The notes under the pieces: generated by a model
Seen by the model: the letters and a program-made list of their open reading frames with translations, nothing else
Told to the model about the DNA's origin: nothing
Database searches by the model: none
Translations under genes and position numbers: made by a program
Shown: positions 10,226 through 20,531 of the stretch, one piece after another
Layout: the number at the start of each line of letters is the position of its first letter
Position numbering within the stretch: position 1 is the stretch's first letter
Assembly (NCBI GenBank): GCA_002081555.1
Contig: MZNV01001917.1
Location: forward strand, 1 to 27,352
Direction: 5' to 3'
Length of the DNA: 27,352 nucleotides
Source: Protostelium mycophagum
Lineage: Eukaryota; Evosea; Variosea; Protosteliida; Protosteliaceae

Positions 10226-11068
10226 ATGCAGAAGTTAAAGGCGCTTCAAAAAGCGAAGGCAGAGGCCCAAGCCACACAAGGTAATTGAATATTCCCATCG
10301 CTCATCCATTTTGAACATAAAGATGGATTAATCAATCGTAGTTGCTCCTCCAGCTGATCAAACACCGGCAGCCGATGCGGGACAAGCACAGACGACAGAT
10401 AGCAAGGCCCCAGCTGCACAGAGTGTCTTCACTTTGAAGAAAGCAGGAGCCAATCAAAAGAAGTCAAAGACAAATGCTGCTCAACTTAGAGCACAGAAAG
10501 ATATGACTGAAATGGACCCCATACCAGGAACAGAAGTGAACGTACCCGATCCAGAGAATTTAATGCACATTGAAGTTAAAATTTCGCCCACTGATGGTAT
10601 GTACCGAGGAGCTGCCTTCCAATTCAACATTGATATCCCCAACTCCTACCCATACGACCCACCAAAGGTTCTCTGCACCACCCTAGTGAGTATCGATTTA
10701 ATCATGAATTGGATTTGTTTGTGTGACATGATCTAATGGGTCTCGCAGGTATATCACCCCAACATAGACTGGGACGGAAAAGTCTGCCTGAACATTCTCC
10801 GCCAAGAGTGGTTCCCAGTTCTCAGCTTAGGATCAGTCATCTTTGGTCTGATGACTCTTTTCCTCGAGCCCAATCCCGATGATCCCCTCAACAAAGGTGA
10901 TCACTTGTTCATCCTCCATTTTTTATTGATTGATCGCGATGTTTTAATGGTATGACAGAGGCTGCTGCTCTCATGGTGGAGAAACCTAAAGAATTTGAAC
11001 GTAACGTGAAAGAAGCTTTGCGAGGAGGAACCGTCTGCGGTCGCAAGTTTCCCAAGCTTATGAACTGA
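10226..11068 (+). CDS. UBC12: NEDD8-conjugating enzyme E2 (UBC12 / UBE2M)
   Basis: UBC12 carries NEDD8 from the UBA3-NAE1 E1 to cullins, activating SCF-type ubiquitin ligases. Exons 10226-10280, 10342-10685, 10749-10896 and 10959-11068 give 218 residues. The UBC fold is complete: [15 protein letters not shown] helix 1, YPYDPPKV, the VYHPNID motif (HPN at 136-138), the catalytic Cys146 in [12 protein letters not shown], and [14 protein letters not shown], characteristic of UBC12 rather than other E2s. The N-terminal docking-like peptide VFTLKK (compare the KLFSLKQ start of the human protein) lies about 50 residues in, after an Ala/Gln-rich extension whose splice into exon 2 is in phase. The F-box gene follows 173 bp downstream on the same strand. 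Confidence 0.95.
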
Positions 11069-11241
11069 GAAGATTAGTGAATATAGCTTTTAGTTGTGTC
11101 TTTTTACTGCATTTTGAATTTGAATTCATTATATTACATCTGAAATGATTTCGTGTGCAGACGTGTTGATGTCAGAGATCTGGCTGACAAAGTGAGTCAC
11201 GTGACTGCGTCATCTTCACAAAATGCATCAAAAAACATTTC

Positions 11242-14200
11242 ATGGAGGAGTTCTTATCATTATTCGCTGAGTTCAGAGTGAAGCGGGGGGATGATCGTTC
11301 TGATAGTAAAGTGCAGCAAGATCGACCCAGTTCTGCCATCTCACAAGATAGAGTGAGCTCAACCAGAGTATCAGAGACCGCCAGATCAGCACTTCTATAC
11401 ATCATCGATCAAAAGGTGGAGATTCCCCAAGAACTGCTTCTCAATACGAATTACATTTGACTGAATTTCTTCAGAGTACAGAGGCGATCGTGTGGACAGC
11501 CATCTCGTCGTCCAAGACACAGAGACGTTCTGCACGTATATCTTCTGCATTGAACAAGCACATTTCGACTGCACAAACTCCATTGGAATGTCTTTCTGTC
11601 TTATACATCTTGGACAGTCTCCTGAAACTCTTCTTGGAGCTGCGAGTCCAAGACAAAGACAATTCCAAGAAGGTACAAAAGATAATTTGGCGGGAATTCC
11701 AAGGCCGAGTGGCCCCTTGGGCAAGTCAAGTCTTTGAAAAGGCACAACGTAAAGAGTTGGTACGTGCTCGTTCTCATCATCTCGTTCTAAAGTGATCACA
11801 TTCATGACATCAAAGCTGTTCGGAACTCGGACTTTCGGACTTGAAGACTTGAATTGATCTATTTTTAGGACCTTGCATGGAAATTGTTGAGGTATTGGAG
11901 GGATAAGTTGGTATTTGACGGCAAGATCTTTCCACGAATTGAAGAGAAATACGAAGATAGGAAGAAAGAATTACCTGCACAAAAAAAGAGACCAGCAGCA
12001 GAGGAGGTGTTGAAATTTCATTGAAATTTCATTAGTTCGTGTGATGGGTTGGTACTCAACTTTTTGTTTGGTGTTGTACCGCAGCTCTGTACGGTAATTA
12101 ACGTGAATTTAGTGTCGATAAAAATGTCTCATAGCGTAATTTTTCGCAAAAAATTATCATTTAATTATTATTTTTACCTTTTTTATTATTTCCGGAAATA
12201 ATTTCTTCAGGATGCGAGCGAAAAATCCTCGAAAATTCAGAAAAAATCTGCCAGTCGAGTTGTAGACGAGAAAGATTTATTTAATATTGATGAACTTAAA
12301 CCAAAACTGGTGAGATTCCCCATCACTCGACTTCCCGCCGAAATCATCGTGCAGGTGCGTTTTCAATTTTAAACTAGAATTTGGCGGGAGAATGAATTGA
12401 CTCGTTGTAGATCCTGACAAATTTGAACATGTCAGATTTAATGCGTATTTCGCTGACTTGTAAATTCATGAGAATCGCGACCCAAGACCACAGGATTTGG
12501 TCCAAAAAATTGAGACGATTGTACCTGAATCCAAACACTGCCGTGATGGCTTATTCGGCTTTAGGAAACGGTAACTATTTCAATTTAGAAGAGACGACAT
12601 CAATTATACTTTGAAAGAAGAGAGTGTTTGTATTGCTATTTCCTGACGGCTTGATAATTGGCCTGCAAAAATCGTTGTGAAAACATTTTTTTAAAATTCA
12701 AAATAGCCTTTAACGGACTGTCAAAGCTGCTCCATAACGTTCTCGAACTTTAGACGATTACTCCGTGATTATATAATATAACCTTTAATTGATTTTTATC
12801 AGGATTTCTACCTTTTGTTGAAGTTCTGGATTTATCTTTCTGTCAGCTTCCTCCAGACCCGGAGACCTTCATACACTCTTTCCTCCAGCGACATTCTGAC
12901 CATTTGACATGCGTAAAACTGGCAGGTACGTCATTCCTGTCAGATATGACGTGTTGAAAGTCTTCAGGTCTGACGATCAAAAGTGAAGCTCTGGCGGGAC
13001 TCAATTTGACGTGTCTTCAGGAAGTTGATTTTAGCCTTATGGGCAGCATAACGCCGAGCGCCGTAGTCGATTTTATACGTCCAAGCGCTCATTCTCTCAC
13101 GACGTTCAGGTGAAATTTCAGGGAAAACTAATTTTTGACTGGTTGTAGTGCGGCCTATTTCGGGAAAACCTCTTTCATTAATCTGATGACGCTTCACAGC
13201 ATCATCCAGATGTGTCCTAACCTCAAGTTTATAGACGTCAGAAATGACACGTGGCATTTCGCTGTGGCAAAAAACTTTTTCGGTTTGGACAGAAAGTTCG
13301 TTGAATGCGAAGAAGAGATAAGACAGGTAATTTTCCTCGTTGTAGATGTGGTTGAAAGATGAAATTTCGCTGAAATTTCAAGGCGATCGCGACAAGAGAC
13401 ATGCAGATCGTAGGGTTTGAGGAGAATAACAGTGCCCCAGATTCACCGAGAAGTACTCTGATGAATGCCGTTGCGCTGAAGAGTTATCAATACGTGGAGG
13501 TCCTCATCGTACGTAACTAGAAAATTCGCTGAATTTTCATTAAGGCAATCTTGTGGTAAAATCGAAGATCACCAAAACACAAAAAGGAAAAATCTTTTTC
13601 AAATAATTCTGAAAAATAGACTGACTCGTTGTAGAGAGATGGAGTGGACCCCAATGTGAGACTTTTGCAATCATCTCCGTTGTCTATGTCTCCAAACTTG
13701 GAAATGGCCCAAGTCCTCTTTAAGAATGGTGCCGAAGCTTTCACAAAGGAGGAGAGAGCGCTGAAGAACACGGTCGAAATCAAAGAGAAATTCTCCCAAA
13801 GAAATAAAAACGAGGCCAAAGAGATGGTGAGGCTGGTTGTAGAACGTCACATCGCAATGAAATTTTCATTGTACTGAAACGTTGTAGTTGGACAGGTGGC
13901 TCGAGTCGTTAATCTGGGTTGAAAATACCAAGTCAGGTTGGGGGTGAGTTGACGTGTCCATACTGAAGAACCATGGTTATTGTGCTGACATCACGTTAAG
14001 GTGCGAGGCCTTCGAATTCCTCGCAAACTTGCTCAAGCAACAAGACTTTGCGAAGGAGCTGATCATGAAGAGGTCAGTGGAGCGGAGGGCCGTGCTGCGA
14101 AGGACTATAAATAATGACAATTTCCTGCAGAAGATCCCACTTGGTCAAGGGGACACGGTCAATATCCTGTTGTTGCTGGGGGAAGCCGAATTAGGGGGGA

Positions 14201-14276
14201 GGGTGGGTATTGACGATCTACAACGATGTTTTTACACACACAGGAGAGTGATGTCATGCTTCTTGCCGAGAGATGA
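11242..14276 (+). CDS. CID-F-box-leucine-rich/ankyrin-like protein
   Basis: Exons 11242-11415, 11475-11759, 11869-12006, 12211-12354, 12411-12570, 12803-12925, 12968-13109, 13149-13326, 13383-13508, 13635-13826, 13888-13943, 14001-14202 and 14244-14276 close to 650 residues. Residues about 59-185 resemble a CID, the helical fold of Pcf11, Nrd1 and RPRD proteins that binds the phosphorylated RNA polymerase II tail: CLSVLYILDSLLKLF matches the conserved LLYLIDSI helix, and LLRYWRDKLVFDGKIFPRI the LL.TW....VFP end. A basic linker follows, then an F-box at about 235-283 (FPITRLPAEIIVQ; ILTNLNMSDLMRISLTCKFM; HRIW), which would bind SKP1. Leucine-rich segments follow (VEVLDLSFCQLPP, LTCLQEVDFS, CPNLKFIDVRND), then an ankyrin-like stretch (LMNAVALKSYQYVEVLIRDG, MAQVLFKNGAEAF). 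AATAAA is at 14286. No intergenic signal or stop separates CID from F-box: the exon 3-4 junction is in phase. Two adjacent mis-joined genes are the main alternative. Confidence 0.8.
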
Positions 14277-14434
14277 CGGAGTTGTAATAAACAACTGAGA
14301 GGATTGTTGGATTTTGAATTTTAAAAATTGTGAAGGGAAAAATTTCTCGCCTTTTCGTAAAATCAATTCTAAGATTTTCAACTTGAAAAAGCACCCACGG
14401 ATGATTACTTTTCGATTCACAAGCAAAAACAAGA

Positions 14435-17400
14435 ATGGAAGAAGACGAGAGCGGATCCTTCTATCAATTTCAGAAACTGTGTGTGGACATCGGTGCCGAA
14501 CCATCCTATAATGGGAAGACAAACATCGTCTCAGCTTTCATAAAGAAGTGGAGGTGAGCAGAAACATTGGTATCATTTTGATCTGATTCGTATTTAGAGG
14601 GGACATCTTCCTCCTATGTCGATTCTTATTATGTCGAGATGAAAAGCGCATATATAACATCAAAGAAAAGAGGTTCGCCAAAATATTGGGAACGCTTTTC
14701 AAAGTTCAAGCCACAGAGATCATGTCCGATTTTGAGCAGGGTGATATGTCAGAGACCGCGAAAAAGGTGGCGTCATCCCAAAGACTTCATCTGAACCTCA
14801 AACAGTTTTTCCAAGAGAACGGAGAGCCGCTGAAAAAATCTACTCTCACCATGAATGACGTGGAGATGTTCTTGGAAAAATTGTCTGGCGTAACAAAAGA
14901 AGACGAACAGACACATGCCTTCAAAAAATTTCTCAAGGGGTGTACGGGGGGTGAGTTGATCATCTACAACACTTTGTACATCTACAATTGAAGTATTAAA
15001 TTGTTAAAAAGGGAGAGATATGTCGTGTACAATGATTTTGATTTTAGATTTTTTCAGGTCTCAAAATGTACAGATGATCTGAAGTATGTGTGGAAAATAA
15101 TGGATCATGATCTTAACATCAACATCGGTCCCAAGTTTGTCTTAGCCGCTTTACATCCAAAGGCATACGATGGTGAGTATTAATTCTGGAAAATTTTAAA
15201 TTCCATCACGAAGACAATGATCTCACCTGCTGTTTACATTCCATCTTGATGATGACATCATGATCAAATTCCTCTCTAACAGACACAGCCTACATGAAAA
15301 CACACGATCTGAAGATCATCATCCAGAGATGCATCGATCACACATTCGACAAAGACGATGATGATGATGATGACGAGGGAGGCAAAAAGGTAAAGAAAGG
15401 AGGGAAAAAAGATCTCTCTACCGAGATCACTCTGATGCATCCGGTGAAGCCGATGCTGGCGCGACCAGGAAAGGACATGGAGGGGATCAAGAAGAGGTAT
15501 CTACAACGTTACATTCGAATGAAAACTATTCTTTTTCATCTACAACGGTCTATCAGAATGTGGGAATTGACTCGTTGTAGATGTCCAAATGGAATGTTTG
15601 CGGAGATTAAATATGATGGAGAGAGAATCCAGATCCACAAGAACGGCGACACATTCAAATGCTATTCCAGGTAAATTTCCACAAAATTTTTTCGCATATT
15701 TACAGAAACTAAAATTAAAATCAATAAAATAATTCTCTCGTTGTATAGGGTCAAAAATAAATTTCGTAGAAACCTCAAGCCAATGGTGGCACACAAGATC
15801 GAGGCCGTGGAGCAGTACATTCCCAAAGCAATGAAAACAAAAGTCTGTGTCTTAGACGGGGAGATCTTACTCTGCGACGCCCAGACAAAGGTTCGTGAAA
15901 TTTCATCGAAATCCTGAGGATGGAAAATTCACTGAAAACTCGCAGAAACCTCTGCCGTTTGGAACGCTTGGAGTGCATAAAAAGACTGCATTCAAAGATG
16001 CCACCGTATGCTTGTTTCTTTTTGATATTTTGTACCACGAAGGTGAATATTTTCCCTCTTTTTTTGGAAAATTCAAATTTCAAATTTTGTTATTGGAGCG
16101 ATAAATTTTTGCCAGGAAATATATTAAAGAATTTAAAATTCCAACTTTTTATTAAAACATTCTGTTGCAAGAAAAAACTTTGTAAATAAATTTCAAACTT
16201 GCAAAAAATCAATTTTATTTATTCTTATGATACGAATATTCTAAAAACCCAGGAAAATCACTGTTCAGCACCCCCCTCCACGAGCGCAGAAAACTCCTCG
16301 AAACTTCCGTGAAAACGATCCCGGGCAGAGTCCAATTATCCGAACTGCACGACTTTGATGACGAAGACAACCTGAAGGAGTTGATGACCCGAGCAATCCG
16401 GGAGAATCTAGAGGGTCTTGTGGTGAAGGACAAGCACTCTATATACGAACCTAATGCGAGACATTGGAATAAGCTGAAGAAGGTGGTCTTCCGATGAGGT
16501 TATTATGGGTGCGGCTGCGCCGCGATTTTGCAGTGGGTTGTGGTGATGTTTTGGAATCGGGAGAATTTTTTGTCGTGAAATCGTCTCGATGCGCGGATTT
16601 GTGGTGCGGCTGTGCCGCGATTCGACTGTGGACTCAAACATATAAGCTGCTTTTTCACAATAAAAGGCCTTTTATTGTGAAAATACAGTACATCTTTTTA
16701 TTATCATTTAAAAATGGCAATACCTCTTCTTTTACCGGAAAGTTCCTCGAGCGTTTTTCCTGACATCTTCAGACTTTGAGACTGACAAATGACAGGACTA
16801 CATTGCGGGGCTTGCAGACAGCGCCGATCTACTGGTCCTGGGTGCCTACTTTGGTACCGGCCTCTACGGAGGTTTGTACATGCTCCATCACGATTTTAAT
16901 CTGACTTGACAGGCCTCATGTCCGTCTTTCTGATGGGTGTATATGATGCCGACACGGACACTTATAAATCTGTTTGTAAGGCAGGGAACGGCTTCAATTC
17001 TGCCGAGATCAAAAAGCTGCAGAAGACTTTAGAAATGAAGAAAATAGAAGCGGGCGATGACCTACCGAGTTGGCTGGAAGTGGCAAATAAGCACAGACCA
17101 AACTTTGTCATCAAGAATCCCAAAAAGTATGTTTTTCTGAAATCGTTGATTCCAGAGGTATTCGCGGTAGCAACCGTGGCACTTGTCGTGAATTTCTGGG
17201 TTATTCAACCATTCCTTTCTGCAGGAGAATTTCCAAATGTAAAAACAAAAATCCAAAATATATTTTACGATAAAAAATACAAAAAATGCCACAAATTCAT
17301 TGAAAATAGGGCGCCTGTTTGGGAAATTGAAGGAAGCGAATTCCACACGACGGACTCCTTCGCCGCTGGAGTCTCCATCAGGTTCCCAAGAGTCGCTAAG

Positions 17401-19915
17401 AAGAGGGAGGATAAAGATTGGAGCACTGCGACCACTTATTCGGAGCTGCAAGAGTTGTACAAGGCCTCGAAGGAGAATTCTGGGTTCGCCGGTTTGGGAG
17501 CGTACGTAATTCGAAATTTCGACGAAATTCGAGCAGTTTTTAGCACATTGCGTGGGATGAAATCCTCAGGCAAAAAACAAACCATTGTAGAATCCTTCGA
17601 TTTTACGTACAGAAAAACATCTTTAATTTTTTTGTTTTTTCAAATCGAAAAATGAAATGAAATAATAAAAACCAATCATAAAAACCAATCATAAAAATAA
17701 AAAATAAAATAAAATAAAAAATTACATCGAAAAAATAAAATAAAATTCCTGATAAAAACAGAAAAAGTAAAGGCAAAGAAGACAAGAAAAAAGGCAAAGA
17801 GGAAAAGTCAAAAGAAAATCCCCAAGGCAATACGAAACAAAAAGTCTCGTTGAACGACTCTCAAGACACTCTCCGAAGAGGACAACTCATGCGTGTGGGT
17901 GGCGACATCGCCAAGCTGAAATCTGGTGACACGGCCGTGAAGGTGATCTACATCGTTGTAGAAGCAGGGATTTTGCGGGAAATATCTCGTCGAAATATTT
18001 GCAGTTGTAAATGTCCTTTGTGTTTTTTTTTGTTTTTTTTTTGACGCGTAAAACCGCGTCTCAACACGTTTATTTTCTCAAAATATTTATTATTTTATAT
18101 TATTTTGAATGACTCGTTGTAGATCATAATGAACTGGACCGATGACAGTGGTAGATGGAGTCAGAAGGGTGTATTCGCCATAATCACCAAAAAATGGGGA
18201 GAAAAATGTCAAGACAAATTCACTCAAGAGAAGAGGTGCGTATCTCATGCCATCCTGCAAGCACGTTAAGCACACGTCACTGTCACGTTAAGGATCGCGC
18301 TTGCTGAAATTCTTTGACACAGAAATTATAAAAAAAATTTCTTGGAGAGATCACGTGACCTGAAATTTCCCAGAAAATTGGGGGATGTCCATACCGTCAT
18401 TGTAGATCAGGAAGAAGATCTACAAGTCATCGTGGCTAATTGTGTCGTCCAGAAATACGGAAAAGGGACCCCAGAATTCGTCCCAGATGCTTTTGAAAAA
18501 TGCGCAAAGGAGGTGATTATTACGAGAATCTACAATTGCATTTACAACGAGATTTTTTTGCTTCACACTGAATCGACATGAAAGAAAAAATTGTTGTTGT
18601 AGATGCAAAATCCGGTCGCACAATTTATACTCTAAAAATAGATCTATATCTATTCTAATTATAGATCTGTTCTAATTATAGAAAAACAGGTTGTGAAACA
18701 ATGTAGACTGAAAGGGGCATCTCTACATCTTATTAATTATGGGACTTATGATATTCCAAATTTAGAATGGGGTAAAGTGGAGGAAAAGTTCAACGAGATG
18801 ATATCCCTCTCTGGTGTCGACATTTTTGTGTATCCTGTCGACATTGAATTTTCATCAAATTCCAAGAATATTTTACGTTGATTATTTCTGGCGGGAAGTC
18901 TGATTTGAATATAACGGCTAGTTTTTGAAACTTCCTTGACTTTTCAGATACGGTTATCTCAAACCTGGGGGTGAATCTTCGGCACAAAAGAGACCCCTTG
19001 ATGACGCAGATCAAAATCTTCCCGCCAAAAAGAAACCCGCCCCGGCTGTAGACGATGAACCATTACTACCTTCCAGAATGTCGACAGACTTGTCCGGATG
19101 CTTCATAGTATTCGACAACGCTGTTGGAAATGTAGACGAATTGTCACAAATGGCCACAGATATGGGCGCAAAGTGAGAGTTTCCTCATCTTTTTGGCGGG
19201 AAATCTGCGACTATAAATAGACTATGACGTCAGACCCTTTTATTGACACGTGTCAGGGTCAGCGAATACTGGAAAGTTGTGGGAAAAGAGAAAAGTACAC
19301 ATCTCATCACGAATAATGTACAATCTCAACAAGCAAAAGACGTCTCCAAATTGGGCGGGAAAATCGTCAGCACGGTAAGGAACGCCATCTTAACGTGTCT
19401 TGACGCGTTAAGAACTGGATCACGCAGAATTACGAGAGCAGAACGAAGGACGATTCTTTCATCTTGGACGATAAGGGAAAATTCGCGGAAATTCCCGCAG
19501 TTTTTCAGGGACTTATTGTGTACATCCACGGTTGTGAAAACGGTGAGTCATCATGGTGAACACCGACGGAGTATGACGTGTGCAGGCAATGTCAGAGCTA
19601 ATCTGGAGAGATACATCGTCTCATATCATGGAGATCTGTCGAATGACGTAAGAGATCGGATCACCATGTTGTCTCTTCATGCATGCTGACTCTTTACAGA
19701 TCACCGAAGCAACACATGTTGTCACTGATCAGCCATGGTGCGAGGTAAGGATAAAAGTGCCAAAAATAGGAGCATAACGTTCATAATTCCAGGAACACGC
19801 ACAACTCCTCCAGGAGAACCGCCACGTGAAGATCGTGAGGCAATCATGGGTCTGGAAGAGCATCCGATGTGGTGTCATTCAGGATGTCAATCAATCAAAA
19901 CCACATCGGGAATGA
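14435..19915 (+). CDS. LIG3: DNA ligase III-like protein with ALC1-type macro and tandem BRCT domains
   Basis: An ATP-dependent DNA ligase sealing nicks in single-strand-break and excision repair. Exons: 14435-14553, 14598-14950, 15074-15172, 15283-15496, 15581-15670, 15749-15890, 15946-16042, 16253-16482, 16796-16871, 16913-17126, 17310-17501, 17762-17942, 18123-18235, 18374-18512, 18690-18829, 18948-19172, 19257-19374, 19413-19542, 19586-19647, 19700-19744 and 19793-19915 (1033 residues). Order: DNA-binding domain (DFEQGDMSETAKKV, about 1-195); acidic linker; nucleotidyltransferase with Lys272 in CPNGMFAEIKYDGERIQIHK, DGE 328-330 and EGLVVK 425-430; OB fold ending SIRFPRVAKKREDKDW; Lys-rich linker; macro domain about 650-800 (VGGDIAKLKSGD, Asp657; WTDDSGRWSQKGVF, as in CHD1L/ALC1); KKK-rich linker; BRCT1 about 835-920; BRCT2 about 945-1025 (HVKIVRQSWVWKSIRCG). 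CPNGMF and PLPFGTLGVHKK mark ligase III rather than I or IV. The N-terminal PARP-like zinc finger of animal LIG3 is absent. AATAAA at 19925. Confidence 0.92.
16509..16622. repeat. Duplicated GC-rich hairpin motif in a ligase intron
   Basis: The intron 16483-16795 holds two near-identical 19-mers, GTGCGGCTGCGCCGCGATT (16509-16527) and GTGCGGCTGTGCCGCGATT (16604-16622). Each contains a GCGGC...GCCGC inverted repeat with a three-base loop. A related hairpin, GCGGCTCTGCCGC, occurs at 8353-8365 in another long intron. They stand out in AT-rich intron sequence. Confidence 0.75.
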
Positions 19916-20033
19916 GAACCCAGAAATAAACACACAAAGATTCCCAGGAAAATAATTATCTTTCATGAACGAACCTTCAGAGTCTACGAAGATGTAACTG
20001 ACTGGTACATATAGAATAGGTGACTGTTCGTAC

Positions 20034-20183
20034 TCATGATGAAAGTTCTTCTGAGCTCACAGGGCTTCTTCCCTCAAAAAGGACAAACTCTTGGACAGAA
20101 GCACAACTTTCCGGTTTCACAGATAGATCTATGTCTTTGGAATGTGACCAGAGCTCAGAAACAGGTGCCTTCTGTGGAAACTC
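20034..20183 (-). CDS. Tentative terminal exon of a small minus-strand gene
   Basis: After a good acceptor (CACATCACAG on the minus strand) the frame reads YPFEFPQKAPVSELWSHSKD, then IDLSVKPESCASVQEFVLFE and SPVSSEELSS before a stop at 20034. Composition is protein-like, but I could not place upstream exons with matching phase; candidates lie between 20184 and about 20500, including a hydrophobic segment (SFLGILGGL). No family is recognised. The rest of 19916-20531 contains the ligase AATAAA and the kinase 5' flank, with nothing else supported. Confidence 0.3.
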   Translation of the reverse strand, partial: EFPQKAPVSELWSHSKDIDLSVKPESCASVQEFVLFEGRSPVSSEELSS

Positions 20184-20531
20184 AAAGGGGTATCTGTGAT
20201 GTGGAACAGTTGTTGTCCAAATGCGGCGTCCAGATGCGGTAAAGGGTGAATACCGTGGCAAAAACCACTTATCCAAACCTTACCATAAAATATGAGTGAA
20301 AACTGGCAGAAATCTGGAATTCCGAATATTACCATCTAATCCTCCAAGGATTCCGAGGAAACTGGGGAACGATGCGACCGCATCAAAACTACGACGCCAG
20401 ACCACCACACTCCACGAACACGACGACAGGCTTATGTATATAGATATGAAAATGATCATCGGCTGATTATCTCTAGAGAGGCCACTTGTATCAACAGACG
20501 CACACACTCACAAACACTAAACCAACACAAC

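Noticed and set aside
11457-11805. Overlapping long frames on both strands (11395-11805 minus, 11492-11737 plus)
   Set aside because: They are shadows of the CID exon, which has family resemblance and clean splice junctions.
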